Assembly (NCBI GenBank): GCA_039934475.1
Contig: JBDTMC010000527.1
Location: 1-5,355 of the forward strand
Origin: JBDTMC01 sp039934475
Lineage (GTDB): Bacteria; Acidobacteriota; Terriglobia; Bryobacterales; Bryobacteraceae
Reading direction: 5' to 3'
Length of the DNA stretch: 5,355 bases
The notes under the pieces were generated by a model. The model did no database searches and was not told the origin of the DNA. It worked only from the letters and a program-made list of their open reading frames with translations. This document shows positions 1 through 5,355 of this stretch, piece after piece. Position 1 is the stretch's first letter. Every line of letters starts with the position of its first letter. Made by a program: the position numbers and the translations under genes.

Positions 1-1
1 C

Positions 2-595
2 GTGATGGCGGTGACCAAGGCTCTGCTACCCATCATGCGGAAGCAGCGCAGCGGCAAGATTGTCATCACTACCTCCGCGGCCGGACGCATGGGCACGATG
101 AGCATTGGCGGCTACTGCTCCGGAAAGTTCGCCATCGAGGGCATGGCTGAGTGTTTGCGGCAAGAGATGCGGCCCTTCAACGTATGGGTATCGTGTATCG
201 AGCCGGGTTTAGTAGCCACACCGCACTTCACGGTGAATCGTAATCGAGGGCGGCGTTCCATCGATCCATCGAGCCCGTACTACTTGTGGTTCTGCCAGCA
301 CGAGAAGATCGTGGACGACATCATGGCGCGCAACAAGTGGGGCATCGGCGAGGTGGCTAAGACGGCGCTTACCGCGCTGCGCGCGTCCAGTCCGAACCTC
401 CACTACATCGTGGGATTCAAGGCGAAGCTGCTGATTAACCTGAAGCGCTACTCGCCGTTTGAATGGTTCGAGACCTGGTATTGGGGTATCGTGCGGAAGA
501 TGGTGACCAAGCCGAAGGTGCAGGCAACCACTCTGAGCGGCCTGGAATACCAACTGCAGGGCATGGGCCACGGCAACGAAGAAGCTCATTCATGA
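2..595 (+). CDS. SDR family oxidoreductase, C-terminal part (5' truncated by window edge)
   Basis: NAD(P)-dependent short-chain dehydrogenase/reductase, predicted cytosolic or peripheral; substrate unknown. The visible 197 residues begin in the middle of the Rossmann fold. The catalytic Ser25 lies in the strand IVITTS and is followed 13 residues later by the Tyr38-x-x-x-Lys42 motif (YCSGK), the classical SDR spacing. The post-catalytic Pro-Gly is at 68-69 in CIEPGLVAT. The N-terminal TGxxxGxG cofactor motif and the NAG motif are missing because roughly 100 residues lie left of the window, so NADH or NADPH preference cannot be read. The C-terminal portion (VGFKAKLLINLKR, then an aromatic stretch) recalls the retinol/hydroxysteroid dehydrogenase branch of the SDRs; this is a family resemblance, not a substrate call. 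The GTG/ATG at the very edge are internal codons, not a start. The TGA stop overlaps the ATG of the PHP gene (ATGA), which implies translational coupling in one operon. Confidence 0.93.
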   Translation: MMAVTKALLPIMRKQRSGKIVITTSAAGRMGTMSIGGYCSGKFAIEGMAECLRQEMRPFNVWVSCIEPGLVATPHFTVNRNRGRRSIDPSSPYYLWFCQHEKIVDDIMARNKWGIGEVAKTALTALRASSPNLHYIVGFKAKLLINLKRYSPFEWFETWYWGIVRKMVTKPKVQATTLSGLEYQLQGMGHGNEEAHS

Positions 596-1491
596 TCGAC
601 CTTCACACACATACCGACCAATCCGACGGCACCGTTCCTCCGGCCGAGTTGGTGACGCGGGCGATGGAACTTGGTTTGGAAGCTCTGGGCGTGACCGACC
701 ACGACACGATGGTGGGCTGCGACCTGGCGGCGGTGGCGGCGCGCGAGGCGGGATTGGACTTCGTCCCCGGGATCGAGTTGAGCACGCGCTTTGAGGCGCC
801 TCTGATCGCCCGCTTGCCCGGCGTGGAGAAGATGGGGCGGCTTGGTTCAGTCCACATCCTGGGTTACTTTCTGGAGGGCGACCCTGCGCCTGAGTTTCGC
901 GACTTCTTATGGACGCAACAGGAAGGCCGCCGCAAACGGAATGTCGATCTGATTGCGAAACTGAACTCCCTTGGCGTAGACATTCAGTTGGAGGAAGTGC
1001 AGGCGCTGGGCCGGAACTTGACCGGACGTCCGCATTTCGCGAAGATCCTGCTGAAGAAGGGCTATGTTACTAAGATCCAGGATGCCTTCGACATCTACCT
1101 GGCCGATTCCGCGCAAGCAGCGGTAGAACGCGAAGAGCCAAGCATGGAAGAGGGCGTGGAGCGCATTCGCAAGGCCGGCGGCATGGCCTCCCTGGCGCAT
1201 CCGGTGCGGCTGCCTTTCGGTAAGGATCCGATGTTGCTTTCCCGCCTCCTGGAAGTGTTGATGGAGCATGGGCTGGAGGCGATTGAGGTCTACCACAGCG
1301 AACAGTCGCCCGAAGAGTCAGCTCTCTATCTGGAGCTGGCCCGTAAGCACAAACTTATAGTTACCGGCGGCACCGATTATCATGGCGACAATAAACCGGG
1401 CATCGCATTAGGAACGGGTAAGAATCACAACGTTCTGCTCGGCAAGCAGTTCTTGGACGATATGCGGCAGCGGCACGTTCCGGCCGCTTGA
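592..1491 (+). CDS. PHP-domain phosphoesterase, TrpH / RNase AM (YciV) type
   Basis: Metal-dependent phosphoesterase of the PHP superfamily, 299 residues, close to the roughly 290 usual for TrpH/RNase AM. Characterised members act on 3',5'-bisphosphonucleotides and 5' ends of short RNAs; here that activity is inferred. Visible metal-site motifs are HTHTDQSDG at 5-13 (His5, His7, Asp12), TDHDT at 35-39 (His37), PGIELS at 59-64 (Glu62), VHILGYF from 87 (His88), AHPVR at 202-206 (His203), EVYHSEQSP around His235, and GTDYH at 260-264 (Asp262, His264). The QSP...GxD(F/Y)H pattern favours TrpH over the DNA polymerase or histidinol-phosphatase PHP branches. Compared with E. coli TrpH as remembered, about 15 extra residues lie between Glu62 and His88. 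I chose the ATG at 592 because MIDLHTHT is the canonical N-terminus; in-frame codons upstream to 463 would translate the SDR gene in another frame. It overlaps the SDR stop by 4 bases, and ends in tandem in-frame stops TGA-TAG (1489-1494). No signal peptide; cytoplasmic. Confidence 0.93.
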   Translation: MIDLHTHTDQSDGTVPPAELVTRAMELGLEALGVTDHDTMVGCDLAAVAAREAGLDFVPGIELSTRFEAPLIARLPGVEKMGRLGSVHILGYFLEGDPAPEFRDFLWTQQEGRRKRNVDLIAKLNSLGVDIQLEEVQALGRNLTGRPHFAKILLKKGYVTKIQDAFDIYLADSAQAAVEREEPSMEEGVERIRKAGGMASLAHPVRLPFGKDPMLLSRLLEVLMEHGLEAIEVYHSEQSPEESALYLELARKHKLIVTGGTDYHGDNKPGIALGTGKNHNVLLGKQFLDDMRQRHVPAA

Positions 1492-1519
1492 TAGACCGCG
1501 GGTAGCGGCTGGCGAAAGT

Positions 1520-1547
1520 TTGAGACGCCGACGTCAGACGGTATCAT
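1520..1547 (+). promoter_or_regulatory. Putative sigma70-type promoter for the phosphodiesterase gene
   Basis: TTGAGA (1520-1525, 5 of 6 to the -35 consensus) and TATCAT (1542-1547, 5 of 6 to the -10 consensus) are separated by 16 bases. Transcription would begin near 1553-1555, giving a leader of about 50 bases before the ATG at 1606. It lies in the 114-base gap after the PHP gene, so the phosphodiesterase may have its own transcript in addition to read-through. This is a pattern match only. Vegetative promoters in Acidobacteriota are thought to use similar boxes, but no start site is known here. Confidence 0.5.
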
Positions 1548-1596
1548 GGCATTTGCACTTCCCCCTGCCGCGGCGCCTGGGGAGGAGCCGCAAAAC

Positions 1597-1602
1597 GGGA
1601 GG
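1597..1602 (+). promoter_or_regulatory. Shine-Dalgarno GGGAGG deciding the start at 1606
   Basis: GGGAGG sits 3 bases before the ATG at 1606, a short but usable spacing. It supports this ATG over the in-frame ATG at 1546, which has no comparable site, adds 20 residues with no family resemblance, and falls inside the proposed -10 box. A second purine run, GGGGAGG at 1579-1585, is too far from 1606 to serve it and could pair with 1558-1564. Confidence 0.55.
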
Positions 1603-1605
1603 ATC

Positions 1606-3210
1606 ATGAGCATCAAGACACTACTAATTGGACTGGACGGCGCAACCTGGACGTTGCTGGATCCGTTGATGGAGCAGGGCGTAATGCCGTTCCTGAAGTC
1701 GTTTCTTGCCACCGGGGTGCGCGCGCCGCTACGGACGATCATTCCGCCGCTGACGCCGCCCGCCTGGACGTCTCTGATGACCGGCCAGCGCCCGGGGCGG
1801 CACGGCGTATTCGATTTCTTCCGCATGGATTCGGCGGAAGACAAGCACATCCGCTTTTTTAATTCCAATGACGTTGGTGTCGATACCATCTGGTCACTGG
1901 CCTCCGCACAGGGTCAGCGCGTCACCACTTTGAATTTTCCGGCGATGTTTCCGCCGCCCCACCTGAATGGCTACGTGGTGCCGGGCTGGGTGCCGTGGCG
2001 CCAATTGCGTTTGGCCTGCTGGCCGGAAGATTTGCTGGACAAGCTGAAGACGATCCCCGGCTTCAACCAGCGTGAGCTGGCGATGGATATCAAGCTGGAG
2101 GAGAAGGCCATTGAGGGCGTGGCGAGCTATAACGAATACGGTCCGTGGATCGATTTACACTCGCGCCGCGAAGCGAACCTGTTCGACATCCTTGCGTATC
2201 TCACGAAGGAAGATCCGTCGGAGCTGACTTCGATTCTGTTTGATGGCGTGGACAAGCTGCAGCACCTTTGCTGGAGGTACTTGTGTCCGCAAGACGCGAC
2301 GCCTCTGGAGACGCCGGAGGAACTGCACCTGCGGGAGCTGGCGCTGGACTATTACCGGAAGCTGGACCGGGTGTTGGAGCAGATGGTGGAAATGGCCGGG
2401 CCGGAGGCAACGGTGCTGATGGCCAGCGATCACGGCTTCGGACCCACCTGGGAAGTCTTCCACCTCAATACGTGGCTGGAACAGAACGGCTATCTGGCGT
2501 GGTCTGAGGCGGCTTTGAAACGGGACTCGAGCGATGCCCCGCTGGGCGTGGGCCAAGTGGCCAAGCACACGTGGCTGCTGGATTGGTCGAAGACGAAGGC
2601 TTACGCTACGACACCGACCAGCAACGGCATCCACATCGTGATGGAGAGCGGTGACAAGCCGGGTGTGAAGCCGGAAGAGTACGAAGCTTTCCGGGCGAAG
2701 CTGATTGCCGACTTGCGCACGGTGAAGGATCCGGAATCGGGCGAGCAGATAGTGAGCGAGATCTACACGCGCGAAGAGGCCTTCCCCGGTCCGCAGGGCA
2801 AGTACGGACCCGACCTCACCCTGGTGCTGCGCGATGGCGGTTTAATCTCCATCCTGCCGGCTCCGCACGCACTGGAGAAGCGCGCCACCGTGGCTGGGTC
2901 GCACCGGCATGTGGGCGTGTTCATGGCGAAGGGTCCGGGCGTGAAGAAGGGTTTTGCGGCGAACGAACTGTCTTTGCTGGATGTAGCGCCGACGACGTTG
3001 TATAGCCTCGGATTGCCAGTCCCCAAGGACATGGAGGGCAAAGTGCCGCCATCGATTTTCGAACCGAAGCATATGGCGGTACGACCGGTGAAGATTGCCA
3101 CCCAACAAGTAGCCGCCGCGCCTGTCGCGCCAGTGGGCGAGGCGTCCATGACAGAAGAGGACGAGGCGGTGGTGATGGAGCGTTTGCGCGAATTGGGTTA
3201 TATCGACTAG
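1606..3210 (+). CDS. Alkaline phosphatase superfamily protein (type I phosphodiesterase / nucleotide pyrophosphatase fold)
   Basis: A 534-residue di-metal phosphohydrolase; substrate unknown, probably a phosphodiester or phosphomonoester in the cytoplasm, since no signal peptide or membrane segment is seen. The complete active-site set of the NPP-type branch can be traced: Asp11 in the first strand (LLIGLDG), the nucleophile Thr50 in LTPPAWTS (aligning with the Thr of the TFPN motif of nucleotide pyrophosphatases, followed by the usual TG...P..HG block at 59-67), Asp216 and His220 in DGVDKLQH, Asp275-His276 in ASDHGFG, and His433 in GSHRHVG. A Pro/Ala/Val-rich linker near 500-515 leads to an acidic tail ending RLRELGYID, a tail commonly seen in acidobacterial members of this superfamily. 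The start at 1606 is chosen from the first conserved strand and the Shine-Dalgarno; the ATG at 1546 is the alternative. It follows the PHP gene in the same direction, but the 114-base gap with a promoter-like pair suggests at least partly separate expression. A sulfatase is unlikely because no CxPxR motif is present. Confidence 0.9.
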   Translation: MSIKTLLIGLDGATWTLLDPLMEQGVMPFLKSFLATGVRAPLRTIIPPLTPPAWTSLMTGQRPGRHGVFDFFRMDSAEDKHIRFFNSNDVGVDTIWSLASAQGQRVTTLNFPAMFPPPHLNGYVVPGWVPWRQLRLACWPEDLLDKLKTIPGFNQRELAMDIKLEEKAIEGVASYNEYGPWIDLHSRREANLFDILAYLTKEDPSELTSILFDGVDKLQHLCWRYLCPQDATPLETPEELHLRELALDYYRKLDRVLEQMVEMAGPEATVLMASDHGFGPTWEVFHLNTWLEQNGYLAWSEAALKRDSSDAPLGVGQVAKHTWLLDWSKTKAYATTPTSNGIHIVMESGDKPGVKPEEYEAFRAKLIADLRTVKDPESGEQIVSEIYTREEAFPGPQGKYGPDLTLVLRDGGLISILPAPHALEKRATVAGSHRHVGVFMAKGPGVKKGFAANELSLLDVAPTTLYSLGLPVPKDMEGKVPPSIFEPKHMAVRPVKIATQQVAAAPVAPVGEASMTEEDEAVVMERLRELGYID

Positions 3211-3344
3211 AACTAAGAACCTACTTACTCCTCAGTTAGATGAAGGGCTTTTTAAATATGAAAAGCCTTCATATTAACTTGTATTCGGACTTGGAACCGC
3301 GCGGTCACAGCGGCGTCTGAAGGGTCAGGTGTAAGGAGAACACT
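3211..3344 (+). other. Intergenic region with AT-rich hairpin, palindrome and ribosome binding site
   Basis: This 134-base gap separates the phosphodiesterase gene from the small secreted protein. Its first part (about 3220-3290) is notably AT-rich compared with the genes around it. It holds the hairpin at 3241-3271, a perfect 10-bp palindrome ACCGCGCGGT at 3296-3305, and the Shine-Dalgarno AAGGAG at 3333-3338, 6 bases before the ATG at 3345. The promoter of the small gene is probably here, but I see only weak -10-like hexamers (TATTAA at 3272-3277, TATTCG at 3282-3287) with poor -35 partners, so I do not assign one. Confidence 0.6.
3241..3271 (+). terminator. Terminator-like hairpin after the phosphodiesterase gene
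   Basis: The arms TGAAGG(G)CTTTTT (3241-3253) and TGAAAAGCCTTCA (3259-3271) form about 12 pairs, with one bulged G at 3247, a G-T pair at the top and a 6-base loop. The stem is only moderately GC-rich. It is followed by ATTAACTTGTATT rather than a clean T-tract, so it may be a weak terminator, a 3'-end stabilising structure, or part of the leader of the next gene. Confidence 0.45.
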
Positions 3345-3737
3345 ATGACCCTCAAAAACAGATTGATGATCGCAACCACTGCAATGGCCGCTATGTTGTC
3401 GCTGACCGCCGGCGCGTTTGCACAAACGCCCGCGGCACCGGCCAAGGCCGCCCCGGCTACCAAGACGGCAGTCGTGAAGAAGGATAAGCCCGCTGCTGCG
3501 AAGCCAGCCGCCAAGCCCGCACCGACAGCCGCCGAAATCGCGGATGCCAAGGCGAAGGGTATGGTTTGGGTGAACCTGAGCTCGAAGGTCTATCACAAAG
3601 ACGGCAAGTACTTCGGAGCTACCAAGAGCGGCCAATTCATGAGCGAAGCCGACGCGCAGAAAGCCGGCTATAAGGCCGTCAAACCGACGATGGCGAAGAA
3701 AGCCGCACCGAAAGCCGCTGCCGCTAAAAAGTCGTAG
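3345..3737 (+). CDS. Secreted Ala/Lys/Pro-rich small protein with VWVN...VYH core domain
   Basis: A 130-residue protein of unknown function. Residues 1-26 form a typical Sec signal peptide: Lys4 and Arg6, a hydrophobic run from about 7 to 22, then cleavage after AFA before Gln27. Residues 27-63 are a low-complexity Ala/Pro/Lys linker with repeated AAKPA-like units. Residues 72-113 are the only folded-looking part: GMVWVN at 72-77, VYHKDGKYFG at 82-91, TKSGQFMSEADA at 93-104 and KAGYK at 106-110. The C-terminus (114-130) is again Lys/Ala-rich, like histone H1 tails. The core resembles the small YH...G...E-A...GY modules found in many short exported proteins and at the end of some nucleases. 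In many such modules a Cys follows the YH; here there is none, so Cys-based metal binding is not expected. The net charge is strongly positive, suggesting binding to a polyanion such as nucleic acid or cell-surface polymer (inference). The start is fixed by AAGGAG 6 bases upstream. A rho-independent terminator follows, so it is probably monocistronic. Confidence 0.88.
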   Translation: MTLKNRLMIATTAMAAMLSLTAGAFAQTPAAPAKAAPATKTAVVKKDKPAAAKPAAKPAPTAAEIADAKAKGMVWVNLSSKVYHKDGKYFGATKSGQFMSEADAQKAGYKAVKPTMAKKAAPKAAAAKKS

Positions 3738-3759
3738 TTAAACTTCAATACGGATGAGG

Positions 3760-3783
3760 GGGGCGCTAACCGGCGCCCCTTTT
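3760..3783 (+). terminator. Rho-independent terminator of the small secreted protein gene
   Basis: A perfect 7-bp GC stem, GGGGCGC (3760-3766) with GCGCCCC (3773-3779), encloses a 6-base loop TAACCG and is followed directly by TTTT (3780-3783). It lies 22 bases after the TAG stop. The T-tract overlaps the last bases of the convergent esterase gene (stop at 3782-3784). Read on the minus strand, the stem has no following T-tract, so it looks one-directional. Confidence 0.88.
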
Positions 3784-4996
3784 AGTGTTTGGCACTGAGT
3801 TTCTGATTGGCAAAGTCCAGGTATTGCTCCCAATCGTAGTCGGTAACATCGTGTTTACCGGCTCGCACGTGGTAACGCACATACTCTCCCACCGGCTGAT
3901 GGATATCAGGCATGCGGTCTGTACCAATCCCTTTTTTCCCGTAGAAAGCCCAGGCAACGCTGGCCGAAAGCGCGCCTAGAAATTCGCCGCGTGGATCGGC
4001 CCACTGGTCTTCGCCGGCACTGGCTACATAGAGCGATCGCGGGGCCACCAGGGCGAGGAGCATGTGGGAATCGAAGGGCATTTCGCTTTCGTGCTCAGAA
4101 TACTGTTTGTAGTTGGCGCAGAACCAGTGCGGGAAGCGGCGGTTGAGGTCGCCCACACGCTCGCCGATCTCGCGGCGGGATAGCGCTGCCCCTCCTTCGC
4201 CGGAATCGTTGGAGATCACCATCGCGAATCGCTTATCCGCGGCGCAGGCCCAGAGAGCTGTCTTGCCGAGACGCGAATGGCCCATCAAGATAAGGCGCTT
4301 CGGATCGATGTCGTTATCCGTGAGCAGGTAATCGGCGATGCGGCTGAGACCCCAGGCCCAGACTGCAATGGCGCTCCATTCCCCGGCGGCGGGCTTGGTT
4401 CCCGCGCGGATGCCGTACTCAATACCGCCGTCGAAATCGGGTTCGATCTCTTCGTAGTAGGCCGTGGCGAGACCGTAGCCACGGTCGAGAATTTTCTCCA
4501 CCGGCCAGCGGCTTGCCGCAGAGCCGCGCTGCGCGTCTGTACCGGGTTGTTTCTTGGGCTTGCGGTCCCAGGTGTCCGGCAGGACGATGCCAGGGTCCTT
4601 GTTGATGGTGTGGTTGCCGGGGAAGTTCAGTCCTACGAAGACCGGGACAGGACCATGTGTTTTCGCCGGCAGGTAGATCAACAGGTGGACTGGCTTGCCG
4701 TTCATCGTCAGCGTTACCTGCTTGCGAACAGCCTTACCTTCAAGCGCGTGCTTGTCTACTGAGGCGACTCCCGTTTCCACTTTCGGCGTGGTTTCCGGAA
4801 CGCGTCCGAACATTTGCATTTCCAGCAGACGGAAGATCTCCGGACGCCGCCGCGCCTCCCATGCTTTCGCGTCGGGCACATTCGGACCCACCAGCGCCGG
4901 AAGCGTGTACGCCGGCACGCTCGCCTCGTCGTACTTCGTCGCGGGGGCTTGCGCCAGCAGCATTGCGGCCGGCGCGAGGTACAGCCACGCACGCAT
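3782..4996 (-). CDS. Secreted CE15-family glucuronoyl esterase-like hydrolase
   Basis: A 404-residue alpha/beta hydrolase of the bacterial CE15 type. Characterised members cleave the ester between lignin alcohols and the 4-O-methyl-glucuronic acid side chains of xylan; this substrate is inferred. A short N-terminal signal (MRAWLYLAPAAMLLA, cleavage near residue 15-19) points to export. Family blocks run in order: RRPEIFRLLE at 50-59, VFVGLNFPGNHT in the first sheet region, a YYEEIEPDFDGG segment, the nucleophile elbow GHSRLGK at 239-245 (Ser241, with Arg242 the conserved oxyanion-side Arg), NDSGEGGA with Asp264 and Glu267, FDSHMLLALVAPR, WADPRGEF, and AGKHDVTDYDW with His382. Ser-to-acid (23) and Ser-to-His (141) spacings equal those I recall for Opitutus terrae OtCE15A (Ser267, Glu290, His408), but the canonical Glu is Asp here. 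Often mislabelled acetylxylan esterase. It starts 2 bases after the GlcG-like gene's stop, with AGGGAAG 5 bases before the ATG: one operon. Confidence 0.9.
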   Translation of the reverse strand: MRAWLYLAPAAMLLAQAPATKYDEASVPAYTLPALVGPNVPDAKAWEARRRPEIFRLLEMQMFGRVPETTPKVETGVASVDKHALEGKAVRKQVTLTMNGKPVHLLIYLPAKTHGPVPVFVGLNFPGNHTINKDPGIVLPDTWDRKPKKQPGTDAQRGSAASRWPVEKILDRGYGLATAYYEEIEPDFDGGIEYGIRAGTKPAAGEWSAIAVWAWGLSRIADYLLTDNDIDPKRLILMGHSRLGKTALWACAADKRFAMVISNDSGEGGAALSRREIGERVGDLNRRFPHWFCANYKQYSEHESEMPFDSHMLLALVAPRSLYVASAGEDQWADPRGEFLGALSASVAWAFYGKKGIGTDRMPDIHQPVGEYVRYHVRAGKHDVTDYDWEQYLDFANQKLSAKH

Positions 4997-4998
4997 GG

Positions 4999-5355
4999 CT
5001 ACTTCCCTTTCAAAGCGTCGATGGCAGTCTGGCTGATGGCTTCATCCACTTCCGACGGTGCGCCGCTGACGCCGATCCCACCGAGGTGTTGGCCGTCGAT
5101 ATTGATCGGCAAGCCGCCCTGGTTCGGAAACGCATCGGGAAACGCGAGGATCTGCAGATTACCATCCTTCAAACTGTCGGCTCCCTTCTTCGACGGCGCC
5201 TTAAAGAACGCGGAGTGCCGCGCCTTCTTCTGCGCGAACTGAATGGTGTTGAGACCGGCTCCATCGGCCTTCTGGAGGAACAGCAGGTTACCGCTGTCGT
5301 CCACAATGCAGATGGTGACCTGGACGTTGCGCTTCTGCGCTTCGGCTTCGGCGGC
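4999..5355 (-). CDS. GlcG/HbpS family (DUF336) protein, N-terminus outside window
   Basis: The visible 118 residues match the GlcG/HbpS fold: an alanine/glutamate-rich helix end (AAEAEAQKRN), the strand VTICIVDDSGNLLFL, a Lys-rich helix (QFAQKKARHSAFFK), GLPINIDGQHLGGIGVSGAP as the hallmark glycine-rich C-terminal motif, and the final DEAISQTAIDAL helix. Family members are usually about 135-150 residues, so perhaps 20-30 residues lie beyond the right edge, possibly including a signal peptide. The frame is open to the edge; the GTG at 5304 is an internal Val codon and not the start. HbpS of Streptomyces is an extracellular haem-binding sensor partner, while GlcG sits in glycolate-utilisation operons with unknown role; no specific ligand can be assigned here. 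The TAG stop is 2 bases before the ATG of the CE15 esterase, indicating co-transcription and probable coupled translation. Confidence 0.9.
   Translation of the reverse strand, partial: AAEAEAQKRNVQVTICIVDDSGNLLFLQKADGAGLNTIQFAQKKARHSAFFKAPSKKGADSLKDGNLQILAFPDAFPNQGGLPINIDGQHLGGIGVSGAPSEVDEAISQTAIDALKGK

Noticed and set aside
463..591. In-frame N-terminal extension of the PHP gene
   Set aside because: It overlaps the SDR coding sequence in another frame, and the canonical PHP N-terminus MIDLHTHT begins at 592 in an ATGA overlap.
2155..2634. Long minus-strand reading frame (159 codons) inside the phosphodiesterase gene
   Set aside because: It is Arg/Gln/Leu-rich with no recognisable motif and lies fully antisense to a gene with a complete active-site set; typical of GC-rich shadow frames.
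3252..3635. Minus-strand frames across the small secreted gene and its upstream region
   Set aside because: They have low-complexity Gly/Ala/Arg composition and mirror the Ala/Lys/Pro codons of the plus-strand gene, which has a signal peptide, a strong Shine-Dalgarno and a terminator.
4277..4762. Plus-strand 161-codon frame opposite the CE15 gene
   Set aside because: No family resemblance, and it is antisense to well-conserved CE15 blocks including the nucleophile elbow.
4814..5242. Plus-strand 142-codon frame spanning the CE15/GlcG junction
   Set aside because: Arg/His-rich shadow frame crossing two clear minus-strand genes.
5302..5304. GTG as start of the GlcG-like gene
   Set aside because: The frame continues to the window edge with family-typical residues (AAEAEAQ...VTICIV), so this is an internal Val codon and the gene is truncated by the window.
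1..5355. Defence system, CRISPR array, mobile element or tRNA
   Set aside because: No spaced direct repeats, transposase or integrase motifs, terminal inverted repeats or cloverleaf were seen; all genes look like ordinary chromosomal genes of even composition.

Overview
The window is GC-rich, compact bacterial DNA holding six protein-coding genes, two of them cut by the window edges. No rRNA, tRNA, CRISPR array, insertion sequence or integrase is visible. The gene content best fits a soil-type Acidobacteriota of the Solibacter/Bryobacter kind: a bacterial CE15 glucuronoyl esterase, a secreted Ala/Lys/Pro-rich small protein with a VWVN...VYH core, and an alkaline-phosphatase-superfamily protein ending in a RLRELGYID tail. 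This assignment is inference from family resemblance, because no phylogenetic marker is present.

Left part, plus strand (1-3210): the C-terminal part of a classical short-chain dehydrogenase/reductase (SDR) overlaps by four bases (ATGA) a PHP-domain phosphoesterase of the TrpH/RNase AM type. After a 114-base gap comes a cytoplasmic type I phosphodiesterase/alkaline-phosphatase-superfamily enzyme. That gap contains a good sigma70-like promoter (TTGAGA, 16 bases, TATCAT). The phosphodiesterase can therefore be transcribed on its own, and an upstream in-frame ATG that lies inside the -10 box is ruled out as its start.

Middle (3211-3783): an AT-rich intergenic hairpin, a 10-bp perfect palindrome and a strong Shine-Dalgarno precede a 130-residue secreted protein. 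This protein has a short folded core between two low-complexity Lys/Ala/Pro-rich arms. A clear rho-independent terminator follows it, and the terminator's T-tract runs into the stop codon of the convergent gene.

Right part, minus strand (3782-5355): a GlcG/HbpS-family protein, whose N-terminus lies outside the window, is followed after only 2 bases by a secreted CE15 glucuronoyl-esterase-like hydrolase. The pair is almost certainly co-transcribed from a promoter beyond the right edge. The esterase is expected to act outside the cytoplasm on lignin-glucuronoxylan ester links. The contribution of the GlcG-like partner is unknown.

Nothing here amounts to a clear new multi-gene system. The most interesting points are the small secreted protein, the Asp in place of the usual Glu in the CE15 triad together with a nearby Glu, the tightly coupled GlcG-CE15 pair, and the 15-residue insertion in the PHP active-site region.
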